Shown: piece by piece, positions 24,701 to 35,022 of the stretch
Layout: every line of letters begins with the position of its first letter
Position numbering within the stretch: the first letter of the stretch is position 1
Source: Geobacter sp. DSM 9736
Lineage (GTDB): Bacteria > Desulfobacterota > Desulfuromonadia > Geobacterales > Geobacteraceae
Direction: 5' to 3'
NCBI RefSeq assembly: GCF_900187405.1
Contig: NZ_LT896716.1
Span: forward strand, 3,782,753 to 3,846,752
DNA: 64,000 nt
Program-made: the position numbers and the translations under genes
Notes under the pieces: model-generated
Databases searched by the model: none
What the model saw: only the letters and a program-made list of their open reading frames with translations
Told to the model about the DNA's origin: nothing

Positions 24701-25889
24701 GGGCTTCTCCCAGATCAACATCACCGATGGAGGCGCCCTGACCCCACCGGCCACTAACCAGATGACCAACTTCGGGTGGGAGTTCGTCTGGCACTGCCAT
24801 ATTCTGAGCCATGAAGAGAACGACATGATGCGGTCGCTTGCGCTGGCGATAGCTCCCGATGCGCCTTCGAACCTTGCCGCCATCATGTCCGGAGATCCGC
24901 TGCGGTCAAATCTGAGGTGGACGGACAATTCCAAGAATGAAACCCACTGGACAGTTCAGAGAGCACCTTCAACAGTCGGCCCCTGGACCACTATCGCCGT
25001 CGTGCCGTCTGCTACGGGAGCGACGACGGGGGGCATTGCGGCATACGCCGATACCACGATAGCCCCGGCTACCGGCTATTACTACCGGGTTATCGCCTCC
25101 AACATCGTCGGAAGCACCATCACCAGCTACTCCACTACCACTGCCGATTCGGCACCCAGCAACATCGCAGCCGCCGGACCACCGATCTCCGGTATCGGCG
25201 TCTTCCGCAGCGGCACCTGGCATCTCGACCTGAACAAGAACGGTTCCTGGGATGCGACCGACAGAACCTTCCTGTTCGGTGCCGCGGGTGACAGGCCTGT
25301 CACCGGAGATTGGAGCGGTGACGGTGCGTTCAAGGCCGGCTTCTTCCGTGCGGGCATCTGGACCCTGGATGCGAACAACAGCGGGATCTTCGATCAGGGA
25401 GACAGGACGTTCAGCTTCGGGATTGCAGGGGACAAGCCCGTAACAGGGGACTGGAACGGCACCGGAACGACGAAAGTCGGTACCGTACGCGGCAATACGT
25501 GGTTCCTCGACATGAACGGCAACGGTACGTGGGATGCCGGCGATGCCACATATTCTTTCGGTATACCGACAGACATTCCGGTGACCGGAGACTGGACCGG
25601 CAGCGGTACGACAAAAATCGGTGCCGTACGGGGCAATACGTGGTTCCTCGACATGAACGGCAACGGTACGTGGGATGCCGGTGATGCTACTTACTCTTTC
25701 GGCATACCGACAGATATTCCCGTGACCGGAGACTGGACCGGCACCGGACGGACCAGAATCGGCGTCGTTCGCGGCGGCTCCACCTGGTACCTGGATATTA
25801 ACGGCAACGGTGCCTGGGATAACAGCACCGATGCGGTGGTATCGGGTTTCGGTATCTCCGGAGATATTCCGGTGACCGGGGTCTGGTAG
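21795..25889 (+). CDS. Large multicopper oxidase with FN3 domain and five-repeat C-terminal cassette
   Basis: A 1,364-residue exported enzyme. Start 21795 follows AAGGAGGAACT. All four copper motifs are present: [13 protein letters not shown] (about residue 197), [11 protein letters not shown] (about 281), [11 protein letters not shown] (about 893) and [14 protein letters not shown] (about 997). Type-1, type-2 and type-3 sites should therefore be complete. The spacing and [14 protein letters not shown] are CotA/bilirubin-oxidase-like and also resemble outer-surface oxidases of Geobacter. Between motifs 2 and 3 (about 497-580) are two Gly-rich repeats ([19 protein letters not shown]). An FN3-like domain follows at about 1012-1125, then five cassette repeats to the end (PVTGVW). 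Likely substrates are Mn(II), Fe(II), Cu(I) or phenolics; the sequence cannot choose between them. Confidence 0.92.
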   Translation: MYGRNLLKKMFLLTTAVLSCGTGAALAATPVPNPGGTPDYFATPNWANSPPLRKFVDTLPGLGVANANNLGQYMPVAIPDRSTYPGSDYYEIEIGEYNEKMHSDLPPTRLRGYRQTNTNNASVRQFRYLGPLIIARKDRPVRIKFTNSLPTGSGGDLFVPTDTTVMGSGGFVIDYDPATKLPIPEISGMFSQNRATLHLHGGHSPWISDGTPHQWITPKGEDTPYPKGVSVGYVPDMWFDANGNTITSCAGQTTCAVPGATNNPGPGAQTYYWSNQQSSRLMFYHDHSWGITRLNVYVGEAAGFLLTDDTEQSLLSAGLIPADQIPLIIQDKTYVDETTLPETDPTWNWGTQPGYAVTGDLWWPHVYMPAQNPFNPNMSGMNDFGRWHYGPWFFPPTPICGSNPNAVVPYCITHGPVPNPLYDPNCDPATASNGFCQPPEMPGTPNPSWGAEAFLDTMIVNGTAYPSVTVSPKAYRLRVLNAAHDRFLNLQIYKASPIVSSVTLTNGGSGYTSAPTVSITGGGGRGATAVATVDLTPGSPTFGRVTGIDVTSVGSGYTSNPTVSITGGGGSGASATAAIYTAPTEVGMVPAAPTSGFPELWPTDGREGGVPDPATRGPAMIQIGTEGGFLPKPVLLPNQPVQWNTDPTMFNVGNVLQQSEGGGTLFLGPAERADIIVDFSQYAGQTLILYNDAPTAFPALDPHYDYYTGAPDRRDIGGYGPIPPGVGPNIRTVMQIRVSGSGGAAPVDGYSPATLAALNSAFASTSTSPGVFASGQDPIIVGQTAYNSTYNTTFPSTWPNWGISRISDTALSFRQPDGTLVSNFPMLTKAIHDEMGATFDDFGRMSAKLGLEVPFVNAANQNFILQNYVDPPTELVKPGEFQIWKITHNGVDTHPIHFHLFEVQLLNRVGWDGFMRLPDPNELGWKETIRIAPLEDTIVALRPKPAEVPFKLPNSIRPLNPSAPLGSMMGFSQINITDGGALTPPATNQMTNFGWEFVWHCHILSHEENDMMRSLALAIAPDAPSNLAAIMSGDPLRSNLRWTDNSKNETHWTVQRAPSTVGPWTTIAVVPSATGATTGGIAAYADTTIAPATGYYYRVIASNIVGSTITSYSTTTADSAPSNIAAAGPPISGIGVFRSGTWHLDLNKNGSWDATDRTFLFGAAGDRPVTGDWSGDGAFKAGFFRAGIWTLDANNSGIFDQGDRTFSFGIAGDKPVTGDWNGTGTTKVGTVRGNTWFLDMNGNGTWDAGDATYSFGIPTDIPVTGDWTGSGTTKIGAVRGNTWFLDMNGNGTWDAGDATYSFGIPTDIPVTGDWTGTGRTRIGVVRGGSTWYLDINGNGAWDNSTDAVVSGFGISGDIPVTGVW

Positions 25890-25977
25890 CGTTGCATTGC
25901 CGCGCCTCCAAGAGCGCGGCTTGATTTGATGTGCGGCGAATGTATCGCCGCTGATGGGAGGTAATGAGGCAATTGCG

Positions 25978-26012
25978 AGCGGGGAGGGGCAAGGTTCCTC
26001 CCCGCTTCTTCT
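25978..26012 (+). terminator. Rho-independent terminator after the multicopper oxidase
   Basis: A 10-bp stem AGCGGGGAGG / CCTCCCCGCT with a 9-nt loop is followed by TCTTCTTT. It lies about 90 bp after the oxidase stop and before the convergent SUI1-like gene. A second, smaller hairpin (GCGGCGA/TCGCCGC) lies at about 25933-25951. Confidence 0.65.
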
Positions 26013-26062
26013 TTGAAGCACGACCATACTGGTGGAGTGAATTTAAAAAAGAAGATGTCGAC

Positions 26063-26422
26063 TTATCCGCCGGCCGCCTTCACCCGAAATCCCCTTTTTT
26101 CGAGATCCGCCAGAAGAGTGTCCCGATGGTCCCCCTGGATTTCGATCACCCCGTCCTTGACTGTACCCCCCGTGCCGCAGCGGCGCTTGAGCTCGGTGCA
26201 GAGGGATCGCAGGTCGTCAGCGCTACCGGGAACTCCCGAGATGACTATGACCGTCTTTCCTCCGCGGCCGCTCTTCTCCCGCCGCACCCGCACGATGCCG
26301 TCCCCCCCCTCGGTGACTGATTTCTTACGACAGATGCACGAAGCAGTGGGCTTGCCGCAGCCAGTGCAGATCCTCCCATGTTCGGATGAGTAGACCAAAC
26401 GTGAGTCGTCCTTTTTTGCCAT
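26063..26422 (-). CDS. yciH: SUI1/eIF1-like translation factor (YciH family)
   Basis: A 119-residue protein. Start 26422 (MAKKDDSRLVYSSEHGRICT) with AGGAA upstream is preferred over ATGs further upstream, whose extension is not family-like. A Cys cluster ICTGCGKPTASCIC (about 18-31) precedes the SUI1 fold (GIVRVRREKSGRGGKTVIVI ... LKRRCGTGGTVKDGVIEIQGD). This family is bacterial homologues of eukaryotic eIF1 and is thought to influence start-codon selection or ribosome function. Length and motifs fit well. Confidence 0.88.
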   Translation of the reverse strand: MAKKDDSRLVYSSEHGRICTGCGKPTASCICRKKSVTEGGDGIVRVRREKSGRGGKTVIVISGVPGSADDLRSLCTELKRRCGTGGTVKDGVIEIQGDHRDTLLADLEKRGFRVKAAGG

Positions 26423-26664
26423 GACATCGTTCCTTTGCTTGTGATTCTGTGCCGGTGCGGCTGGCGGCGACATGCCTTTCGGCCGCATTGACAGCCCGTT
26501 GCGGAGTGTTATCATTTATCTGCGCTAATGCCGGCCCTTAAGTCGGAATGCAGAAGGGGCTGGAACGTGCGTCGCATCGTGAAAACGGCCCTGCGCCAGC
26601 CGCGGGGCTTCTTTTCGCGGTGCGAGCCCCCGCCCTTCCTCATATTCATCCTGTGGAGAACACC

Positions 26665-28290
26665 ATGTCGAGAGCATCGTCGATTCATGAAATCTTCCCC
26701 GCCGAGGCGGACATTCCCGCAGAAGCCAGGCTTTCTTCGCCGGTGTCACTTACCGAGTACCTCATCAACGGCGAGCTCCTTGTCTGGAACGGGCAGCTGG
26801 AGGAGGTGTACTCGCCGGTCTGCGTGAAGCGAGCGAGCGGACCTTCGCGGCAGCTGATCGGCGCGTTCCCCCTGATGACGGAGAAGAAGGCGCTGGAGGC
26901 TCTGGATGCGGCGGTGGCGGCCTACGACAGCGGCAGGGGACGGTGGCCGACGATGGCGGTGAAGGACCGGATCGCCTGCGTCCAGACATTCGCCTACGAG
27001 ATGAAGAAGCAGCGGCAGGAGGTGGTGCGGCTCCTCATGTGGGAGATCGGCAAGCCCCTGCGGGAAGCGGAGAAGGAGTTCGACCGGACGGTAGCCTACA
27101 TTGAAGATACCATCGATGCGGTGAAGGATCTCGACCGGGTTTCCTCCCGCTTCGTGATCGAGCAGGGGATCATCGGCCAGATCCGCCGTGCGCCGCTGGG
27201 CGTGGCACTATGCATGGGGCCGTTCAACTATCCCCTCAACGAGATGTTCACCACCCTCATTCCCGCGCTCATCATGGGTAACACCGTGCTCATGAAACCG
27301 CCGCGCCACGGCGTGCTTCTGTTTCAGCCGCTCCTGCCGGCATTCCGGGAGGCCTTCCCGCCGGGAGTCATCAATACCGTGTTCGGAGCCGGGAGGACCG
27401 TCGCCCCCCCGCTCATGGAGTCGGGGAGGATCGACGTCGTCGCGTTCATCGGGAGCAGCAGGGCCATCGGCCCCCTGCAGAAGGCCCACCCGAAACTGCA
27501 CCGGCTGAGGTCGGTACTGGGGCTTGAAGCGAAAAATCCCGCCATTGTCCTTCCCGATGCCGATCTGAAGCTCGCGGTGGAAGAGTGCGTAACCGGGACC
27601 CTCTCCTTTAACGGCCAGCGCTGCACCGCGCTCAAGATACTCTTCGTGCACCGGAAGGTGGTGGAGGAGTTCCTCGGCCTCTTCGTCAGGGCGCTGGACA
27701 CACTGCCCTGCGGGATGCCGTGGGAGCCGGGGGTGGTCGTCACGCCGCTTCCGGAAGCGGGGAAGCCCGAGTACCTGTCCCGGCTCGTGGAGGATGCAAG
27801 GCGCCACGGCGCGAAGGTCATGAACGAAGGGGGAGGGAGCGTCAACGCCACCTTCTTCTACCCCGCCCTAGTCTATCCAGTGAACGATCAGATGAAGCTT
27901 TGGACCGAGGAGCAGTTCGGGCCGGTGATCCCGGTGGTCCCCTTTGATGACGTGGAGATGCCCATCCGCTACATCGTGGAGTCGGACTACGGGCAGCAGG
28001 TTAGCATCTTCGGGAGGGACCCGGACAGCCTCGCCCACCTCATCGACCCCCTGGTGAACCAGGTGAGCAGAGTCAACATCAACAGCCAGTGCCAGCGGGG
28101 CCCCGACATCTTCCCATTTACCGGCCGGAAGGATTCGGCCGTGGGCACCCTCTCCGTCACCGATGCACTGCGGGCATTCTCGATCCGGACGCTTGTGGCG
28201 GCCAAGGAGACCGAGCTCAACAAGGAGCTGATTACGGCCATTGTCAGGGAGAGGCAGTCGAACTTCCTGTCCACCGACTTTATATTGTAA
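26665..28290 (+). CDS. gapN: Aldehyde dehydrogenase, probably non-phosphorylating glyceraldehyde-3-phosphate dehydrogenase (GapN-like)
   Basis: A 541-residue NAD(P)-dependent aldehyde dehydrogenase. Start 26665 follows GTGGAGAACACC; an upstream in-frame ATG at 26548 gives an unlikely extension. The cofactor-binding region has MGPFNYPLNEMFTTLIPALI and FIGSSRAIGPLQ. The general-base region reads LGLEAKNPAIVLPDADL, and the catalytic Cys is in SFNGQRCTALKILF. These features match the GapN branch, which oxidises glyceraldehyde-3-phosphate to 3-phosphoglycerate with NADP. Another aldehyde substrate cannot be excluded. The gene is followed at once by a ~120-bp 3-prime repeat. Confidence 0.78.
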   Translation: MSRASSIHEIFPAEADIPAEARLSSPVSLTEYLINGELLVWNGQLEEVYSPVCVKRASGPSRQLIGAFPLMTEKKALEALDAAVAAYDSGRGRWPTMAVKDRIACVQTFAYEMKKQRQEVVRLLMWEIGKPLREAEKEFDRTVAYIEDTIDAVKDLDRVSSRFVIEQGIIGQIRRAPLGVALCMGPFNYPLNEMFTTLIPALIMGNTVLMKPPRHGVLLFQPLLPAFREAFPPGVINTVFGAGRTVAPPLMESGRIDVVAFIGSSRAIGPLQKAHPKLHRLRSVLGLEAKNPAIVLPDADLKLAVEECVTGTLSFNGQRCTALKILFVHRKVVEEFLGLFVRALDTLPCGMPWEPGVVVTPLPEAGKPEYLSRLVEDARRHGAKVMNEGGGSVNATFFYPALVYPVNDQMKLWTEEQFGPVIPVVPFDDVEMPIRYIVESDYGQQVSIFGRDPDSLAHLIDPLVNQVSRVNINSQCQRGPDIFPFTGRKDSAVGTLSVTDALRAFSIRTLVAAKETELNKELITAIVRERQSNFLSTDFIL

Positions 28291-28412
28291 CGGTCGCTGA
28301 AAAACGGCCATCTCGTCGCCGTCCTCGAAAGCCCCTTTGTGCGGCGTAGCGCAGCTACGCCTCCGCGGGGGCTTTCTGCGGGTGCGACGATCTGACCATT
28401 TTTGAGCAACCT
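28291..28412 (+). repeat. ~120-bp structured 3-prime repeat, copy 3 (opposite strand orientation)
   Basis: It begins right after the TAA of the GapN-like gene: CGGTCGCTGAAAAACGG at one end, CCATTTTTGAGCAACCT at the other, and the inner palindrome GGCGTAGCGCAGCTACGCC. On the chromosome it is inverted relative to copies 1, 2 and 4, but relative to its upstream gene the orientation is the same. Confidence 0.8.
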
Positions 28413-28612
28413 CAGGTCTTTCCGGAGACTCAGACAGTTCATAAGAACCTGTCTTCCGCCGCCGGCTCCTCCTCCTGCTCCTCGACCTAGCGCTGTTTAT
28501 GCCCCAGAGGGTACTACGCCTGTGGGCCATCGTCGTCGCCGACGACGGAATCATCGCGAATCTGACGCCGCTGAATCCGGACTTTAGGCCTCAAGCGTAT
28601 TAAGTTCAACTC
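28413..28612. other. Gene-free spacer between two inverted repeat copies
   Basis: This 200-bp stretch lies between two ~120-bp repeats of opposite orientation. A short plus-strand frame encodes a Leu-rich peptide fragment (RRRLLLLLLDLALFMPQR...) ending in TAA near 28604. It has no ribosome-binding site and no recognisable family. It may be a remnant of a deleted gene or of whatever moved with the repeats. Confidence 0.3.
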
Positions 28613-28731
28613 AGGTTGTTCAAAAGCAGTCAGATCGTCGCACCCGCAGGAGCGACCGCGGAGGCGTAGCGGCGCTACGCCGCACAAGGAAGCGACGAGG
28701 ACGGGGGCGAGATGACTGCTTTTCAACAACC
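28613..28731 (-). repeat. ~120-bp structured 3-prime repeat, copy 4
   Basis: Outer arms AGGTTGTTCAAAAGC and GCTTTTCAACAACCT, inner palindrome GGAGGCGTAGCGGCGCTACGCC. It begins 4 bp after the stop of the acylphosphatase gene and has the orientation seen at the other sites relative to the upstream gene. Confidence 0.8.
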
Positions 28732-28735
28732 TCCT

Positions 28736-29011
28736 CTAGTGCCGCACCTCGAAGCCGACGAGTTCGCCAGTATACCTCTCATCCTCCACCTGCACTTCGT
28801 CCACCCGGGCTGCCGGTGGGCCGGTGCGGCACCAGTCGATGAGTGACCTTACCGCTTCCTCCTCACCTTCGAAGCACCCCTGTACGCTCCCGTCCGGGAG
28901 GTTTTTCACCCACCCCTGAACGCCGAGCCGGTCGGCGGTGTACCGGGTGTAGTAGCGGAAGCTCACTCCCTGGACCTGTCCCCGAATAGTAATCATGGTG
29001 CGGATCTTCAT
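28736..29011 (-). CDS. acyP: Acylphosphatase
   Basis: A 91-residue protein, the normal size for this family. Start 29011 (MKIRTMITIRGQVQGVSFRY) follows GGGGGTGA; a longer in-frame ATG at 29083 adds a non-homologous extension. The catalytic Arg is in GQVQGVSFRYYT (about residue 18) and the Asn in GWVKNLPDGSVQ (about 36). The enzyme hydrolyses carboxyl-phosphate bonds such as acetyl phosphate and 1,3-bisphosphoglycerate, which could link it to the neighbouring GapN-like gene (inference). Confidence 0.92.
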   Translation of the reverse strand: MKIRTMITIRGQVQGVSFRYYTRYTADRLGVQGWVKNLPDGSVQGCFEGEEEAVRSLIDWCRTGPPAARVDEVQVEDERYTGELVGFEVRH

Positions 29012-29129
29012 TTTTTCACCCCCCACGAAATAATTTGCCACAGAGGCCCGGAGACGCAGAGGAAGGGGAAAGAAACGTATCATTCAGTCTTGCATGACAT
29101 GTCACTGCATTCTCTGCGGTAGCTACCCT

Positions 29130-31456
<2,327 letters not shown>

Positions 31457-33490
31457 ATGCTAGATTTACGCACGCTCAATCCGCAGCAGCTGGCTGCGGT
31501 TAAACATACCGAAGGCCCCCTCCTCGTCCTGGCAGGCGCGGGGTCCGGTAAGACGAAGGTAATTACCTGCCGCATCGGCCATCTTCTTGAGAAGGGGGTT
31601 CCGGCCGACCGGATTCTGGCGGTTACATTCACTAACAAAGCCGCCAAGGAGATGCAGGAGAGGGTCCGGGAGCTCGTGGGGAAGGCGCGCTGCGAGGGTA
31701 TGATCATTGCCACCTTCCATTCCCTCTGCGTCCGCATCCTCCGCCGTGAAATCGGCCTTCTCGGCTACAAGAAGAACTTCTCCATCTACTCCACTTCCGA
31801 TCAGCTTGGGCTCGTCCGTCAGGCGATGCGGGATGCGGGGGTGGACGCCAAGAAGATCGACGGCGAGACGATCCTCTGGAAAATCTCGGCCGCGAAGAAT
31901 GCTCTCGTGCCGCCGGAGCGCTACCAGCCGGGAACGGGGGAGGAGCGGGGGGATGCCGTCGCCGCGGTTTACTCCCGCTACCAGTCCGCTCTCAAGGCAT
32001 GCAACGCGGTGGACTTCGACGACATCATCATGCTCACGGTGGAGATCCTCCGCCGCTTCCCCGAGGCGCTCAGCCGCTGGCAGGAGCACTTCCAGTACAT
32101 CATGGTGGACGAATACCAGGACACGAACCCATCCCAGTACCTCCTCATCCACCTCCTGGCGGAGAAGCACCGCAACCTCTGCGTGGTGGGGGACGACGAC
32201 CAGTCGATCTACGGCTGGCGCGGAGCGGATGTGGAGAAGATCCTCGCCTTCGAGCACGACTACACCGGATGCCGGGTGGTGAAGCTCGAACAGAACTACC
32301 GCTCCCTTGGGAACATCCTGGAAGCTGCCAACAGCGTTATCCGCAACAACGGGAAACGGAAGGAGAAGAGCCTCTGGACGTCGAGCGGATCGGGGAGGCT
32401 CATCGACCTGATCGTCACCCACGACGAGGAGGAAGAGGCCTCGACGGTCGTGGAGCGGATACAGGCCGAAGCCTTCAAGCACAACATGGAGTACGGCGAC
32501 TTCGCCATCCTCTACCGGACCAACGCCCAGAGCAGGGCCTTCGAAGAGCAGTTACGGTTCGAGTCGATCCCCTACATTCTCATCGGGGGGATGCAGTTCT
32601 TCGAGCGAAAGGAAGTGAAGGACACCATCTCCTACCTGAAGGTGCTCGACAACCCCCAGGACGAGCAGTCGCTCCTTCGCATCGTCAACTTCCCCCGGCG
32701 CGGCATCGGCGACTCCACCATCGTGAAGATCAACCAATGGTCGGCCCGGCAGGAGTGCACCCTTTTCGAGGCCCTGGGCCGGGCGGCGGAAGTTGAAGAT
32801 CTCGGGGAGCAGGCGCGGGAGAAGGTCCTTGGATTACACCGGTTCCTAACTGAGCAGGCGGCGCTCTTTTCCGACGGCGAAAATCTGGCTGAGAAGGCCC
32901 GCGATCTCTTGAAAAAGGTTGGGATCGAGGAGGAACTCTACCGGACGGTGGAAGACCGGAACACGGCGCGGCGAAAGGTTGAAAACGTCGAGCAGGTGGT
33001 AAATTCGTTCGCCGCTTACGAGGAGAGGAGCACGCGCCCGACTCTCTCCGGGTTTCTCGAGAAGGTTTCCCTAATGGACGAGGACCGCTTCTCAGGAAAG
33101 GACAAGAAGGAGCCGGAGCGGAACGCGGTGACCCTCATGTCGCTCCACTCCAGCAAGGGGCTTGAGTTCCCCTGCGTCTTCCTCGTGGGGCTCGAAGAGG
33201 AGATACTCCCCCACAAGAGGTCCATCGAGGTGGACTTCACCATCGATGAAGAGCGGCGCCTCTGCTACGTCGGCATCACCCGCGCCCGAAAGCACCTCGT
33301 GATTACCCGCTGCCTCCACCGCAAGAAGTACGGGAAGCTGGAGGAGCGGACCCCGAGCCGCTTTCTCGACGAGATCCCCGAGCACCTCCTGGCATGCAGC
33401 AAGGGCGCAGCCGCAGCTGCCGCAACGGAGGAGGAGGCGGACAAGATGGCAAACGACTTCTTCGCCAAGATGCGCGGGATGCTTGGATAG
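31457..33490 (+). CDS. UvrD/PcrA/Rep-type ATP-dependent DNA helicase
   Basis: A 677-residue superfamily-1 helicase. Motifs in order: LNPQQLAAVKHTEGP (Q-motif region), AGAGSGKTKV (Walker A, about 27-36), VTFTNKAAKEMQER (Ia), VDEYQDTNPSQY (Walker B, II), GDDDQSIYGWRGA (III), LEQNYRS (IV), VTLMSLHSSKGLEFPCVFLV (V) and YVGITRARKHLVI (VI). It unwinds DNA 3-prime to 5-prime in repair or replication restart. Whether it is orthologous to PcrA/UvrD or Rep cannot be decided by eye. It is divergent from ligA. Confidence 0.93.
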   Translation: MLDLRTLNPQQLAAVKHTEGPLLVLAGAGSGKTKVITCRIGHLLEKGVPADRILAVTFTNKAAKEMQERVRELVGKARCEGMIIATFHSLCVRILRREIGLLGYKKNFSIYSTSDQLGLVRQAMRDAGVDAKKIDGETILWKISAAKNALVPPERYQPGTGEERGDAVAAVYSRYQSALKACNAVDFDDIIMLTVEILRRFPEALSRWQEHFQYIMVDEYQDTNPSQYLLIHLLAEKHRNLCVVGDDDQSIYGWRGADVEKILAFEHDYTGCRVVKLEQNYRSLGNILEAANSVIRNNGKRKEKSLWTSSGSGRLIDLIVTHDEEEEASTVVERIQAEAFKHNMEYGDFAILYRTNAQSRAFEEQLRFESIPYILIGGMQFFERKEVKDTISYLKVLDNPQDEQSLLRIVNFPRRGIGDSTIVKINQWSARQECTLFEALGRAAEVEDLGEQAREKVLGLHRFLTEQAALFSDGENLAEKARDLLKKVGIEEELYRTVEDRNTARRKVENVEQVVNSFAAYEERSTRPTLSGFLEKVSLMDEDRFSGKDKKEPERNAVTLMSLHSSKGLEFPCVFLVGLEEEILPHKRSIEVDFTIDEERRLCYVGITRARKHLVITRCLHRKKYGKLEERTPSRFLDEIPEHLLACSKGAAAAAATEEEADKMANDFFAKMRGMLG

Positions 33491-33554
33491 AAGATTGGAT
33501 TGTACTGAGACATCTGCTATAGTTGCCTCGATTTTTCAGGAAGTTGGGAGAGAG

Positions 33555-33884
33555 ATGGGCGACGTGGACAAGAAAATCATAGAGGATCTGAAACGCCGCC
33601 TCCCCCCGGAGGTTTTGGGGCACATCCGGCAGATGATCATGTTCGGCTCCCGTGCCCGTGGAGACGCCGCGGAGGATTCGGACCTGGATCTGCTGGCCGT
33701 CGTAGACGAAAAAACTCCTGAACTGGAGCAGGCTCTCGACGATGCCGCGTACAGTGTCATGTGGGACTTTGACTTCAGGCCGACCATTTCTCTCAAGGTA
33801 ATTCCGGAAAGACGTTTCCAGCGGGGCATCGCGGCAGGGTTCTCGTTCTACCGGAACGTGGTGCGGGAAGGGATCAGGGTATGA
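33555..33884 (+). CDS. MNT-type nucleotidyltransferase (antitoxin of a HEPN/MNT module)
   Basis: A 109-residue minimal nucleotidyltransferase. Start 33555 follows GGGAGAG. The signature GSRARGDAAEDSDLDLL (about 34-50) has the G-S motif and paired Asp of the pol-beta-type fold. Proteins of this type AMPylate or otherwise neutralise the partner HEPN RNase. Its TGA overlaps the ATG of the HEPN frame by 4 bp (ATGA at 33881), the usual arrangement. The partner is frameshifted in this sequence. Confidence 0.88.
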   Translation: MGDVDKKIIEDLKRRLPPEVLGHIRQMIMFGSRARGDAAEDSDLDLLAVVDEKTPELEQALDDAAYSVMWDFDFRPTISLKVIPERRFQRGIAAGFSFYRNVVREGIRV

Positions 33885-34259
33885 CCGAGGAAGTGAGGTT
33901 GTTTCTTGAGAAGGCGGACCATGCTCTGAATGTTGCGGCTGAACTCCTTGTACGACGATATTCTCCCGATGCCGCCAGCAAAGTCTATTACAGCCATGTT
34001 TTATGCCGCCAAGGCGCTGCTCGCCTCAGAAGGAATTGATGTGGTCAAGCATTCAGCAGTGGAATCCGCCCTCGGCTTTCACTTTGCCAAAACGGGGAAG
34101 CTTGACCCCCGGTACCACCGGATGTTCATCAATGCCCGCAAGATACGGGAGATTGCTGATTACGATATCGACGAGGAGATCGTGGAGCCGGATGCAGCTT
34201 TGAAGCTGGAAGAAGGCCGGGAGTTTGTGGCAGCTGTGAAGCGGCTCCTGGTCGGTTGA
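33881..34259 (+). pseudogene. HEPN-domain gene with a single-base frameshift
   Basis: The frame from ATG 33881 encodes MTEEVRLFLEKADHALNVAA ... DAASKVYY, then runs into stop in the wrong frame. One base further, at about 33991-33993, the sequence continues as AMFYAAKALLASEGIDVVKH ... and ends at 34259. Joined, they give a standard HEPN protein of about 125 residues, including the conserved YY-x-MFYAAKALL helix. A single extra base near 33992 explains it: either a true inactivation of the toxin or a sequencing error. The downstream piece alone could start at ATG 33930 or 33996. Confidence 0.82.
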
Positions 34260-34641
34260 ACTTGAAACCTCCGTGACTTCAATCCAATCGCGGAGTTCCC
34301 TGAAGCCCGACATCTCTCCATTCTTTTATGAAGTCTCCTATATCCCCCTGACACGGCTTGTGCAGGGGGATATTTTTTAATCCAAGACAGGGCTCACTCG
34401 TGAACATGGTCAATAGTCAGAGATAGCTGGAACAGATCGATCCTGTGTGCGTCGGGTTTATCTGTCTTTCTTTCAGCTCATCAAGCTGAAGCCGGGGGCG
34501 CATACGCGATGATGGTCTTTACATTGTTGGGAGAGGGAATTATAGTGCGTCTTAATTGGAGGGCGTCTAGTTTCGGGGCCGTGCCAAGAAGGTGGGAGCA
34601 ATCAGGTGAGATGTGAATAGTATTTTCCGTATTGCGAGGGC
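34260..34641. other. Gene-free spacer after the HEPN/MNT module
   Basis: Apart from the terminator at 34340-34378 I see no gene, repeat or RNA in this 380-bp stretch. Short frames in it lack ribosome-binding sites. Confidence 0.5.
34340..34378 (+). terminator. Strong rho-independent terminator after the HEPN/MNT module
   Basis: An 11-bp perfect stem ATATCCCCCTG / CAGGGGGATAT with a 12-nt loop is followed by TTTTTTAA. It lies about 80 bp after the HEPN stop. Confidence 0.85.
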
Positions 34642-35003
34642 ATGATTAAGTCGCGATTGAACCTTAAGGCGGGCCAGAAGGGAACGAAGAAGCTCATGGA
34701 ATTGTACGGGGATCGTCTGCTCTATGTCCGGTACCGGTATGACGAGAGCCGTGGCGTCAGGATGAAACCGTTGAGCTTGTCGTCGAGGAGAAGGCGTGGC
34801 AACCTGCAGGGCCGCCACGGGACGAGGAGGTCGTGCCGGTGGCTGTGGGGTATAGGGAGAAGGACCTGCGGGAGCTGGTAAAGGCGGCGGGGGGAAGATG
34901 GAGCGCCGAACAGAGGCTCTGGTTTGTCCCCTATAGCCGGATTCGCGGCACTGAGCTGGAAGGAAGAGTTCCTCCCGATGTCTTTAAAATCAAGAGGAAG
35001 TAG
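34642..35003 (+). pseudogene. Frameshifted small conserved gene of Geobacter type
   Basis: The frame from ATG 34642 gives MIKSRLNLKAGQKGTKKLME LYGDRLLYVRYRYDESRGVR MK and then loses similarity. The coherent continuation is one base out of frame from about 34768: VELVVEEKAWQPAGPPRDEE ... GYREKDLRELVKAAGGRWSA ... LWFVPYSRIRGTELEGRV, ending at TAG 35003. A one-base deletion in the ATGAAACCG stretch explains it. I recall similar ~120-residue proteins as common in Geobacter accessory regions; their function is unknown. This is the second single-base frameshift within 800 bp. Confidence 0.7.
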
Positions 35004-35022
35004 CAAGTTTTTTTTGGAAAAA

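Noticed and set aside
24969-26027. 352-codon minus-strand frame over the end of the large oxidase
   Set aside because: It mirrors the repetitive cassette codons of the real gene; high GC keeps the opposite frame open.
26548-26664. Upstream start for the GapN-like gene
   Set aside because: The added 39 residues have no family similarity, and a better-placed ATG follows at 26665.
31466-32482. 338-codon minus-strand frame opposite the helicase
   Set aside because: The plus strand carries every helicase motif in order, and the antisense frame has no homology features.
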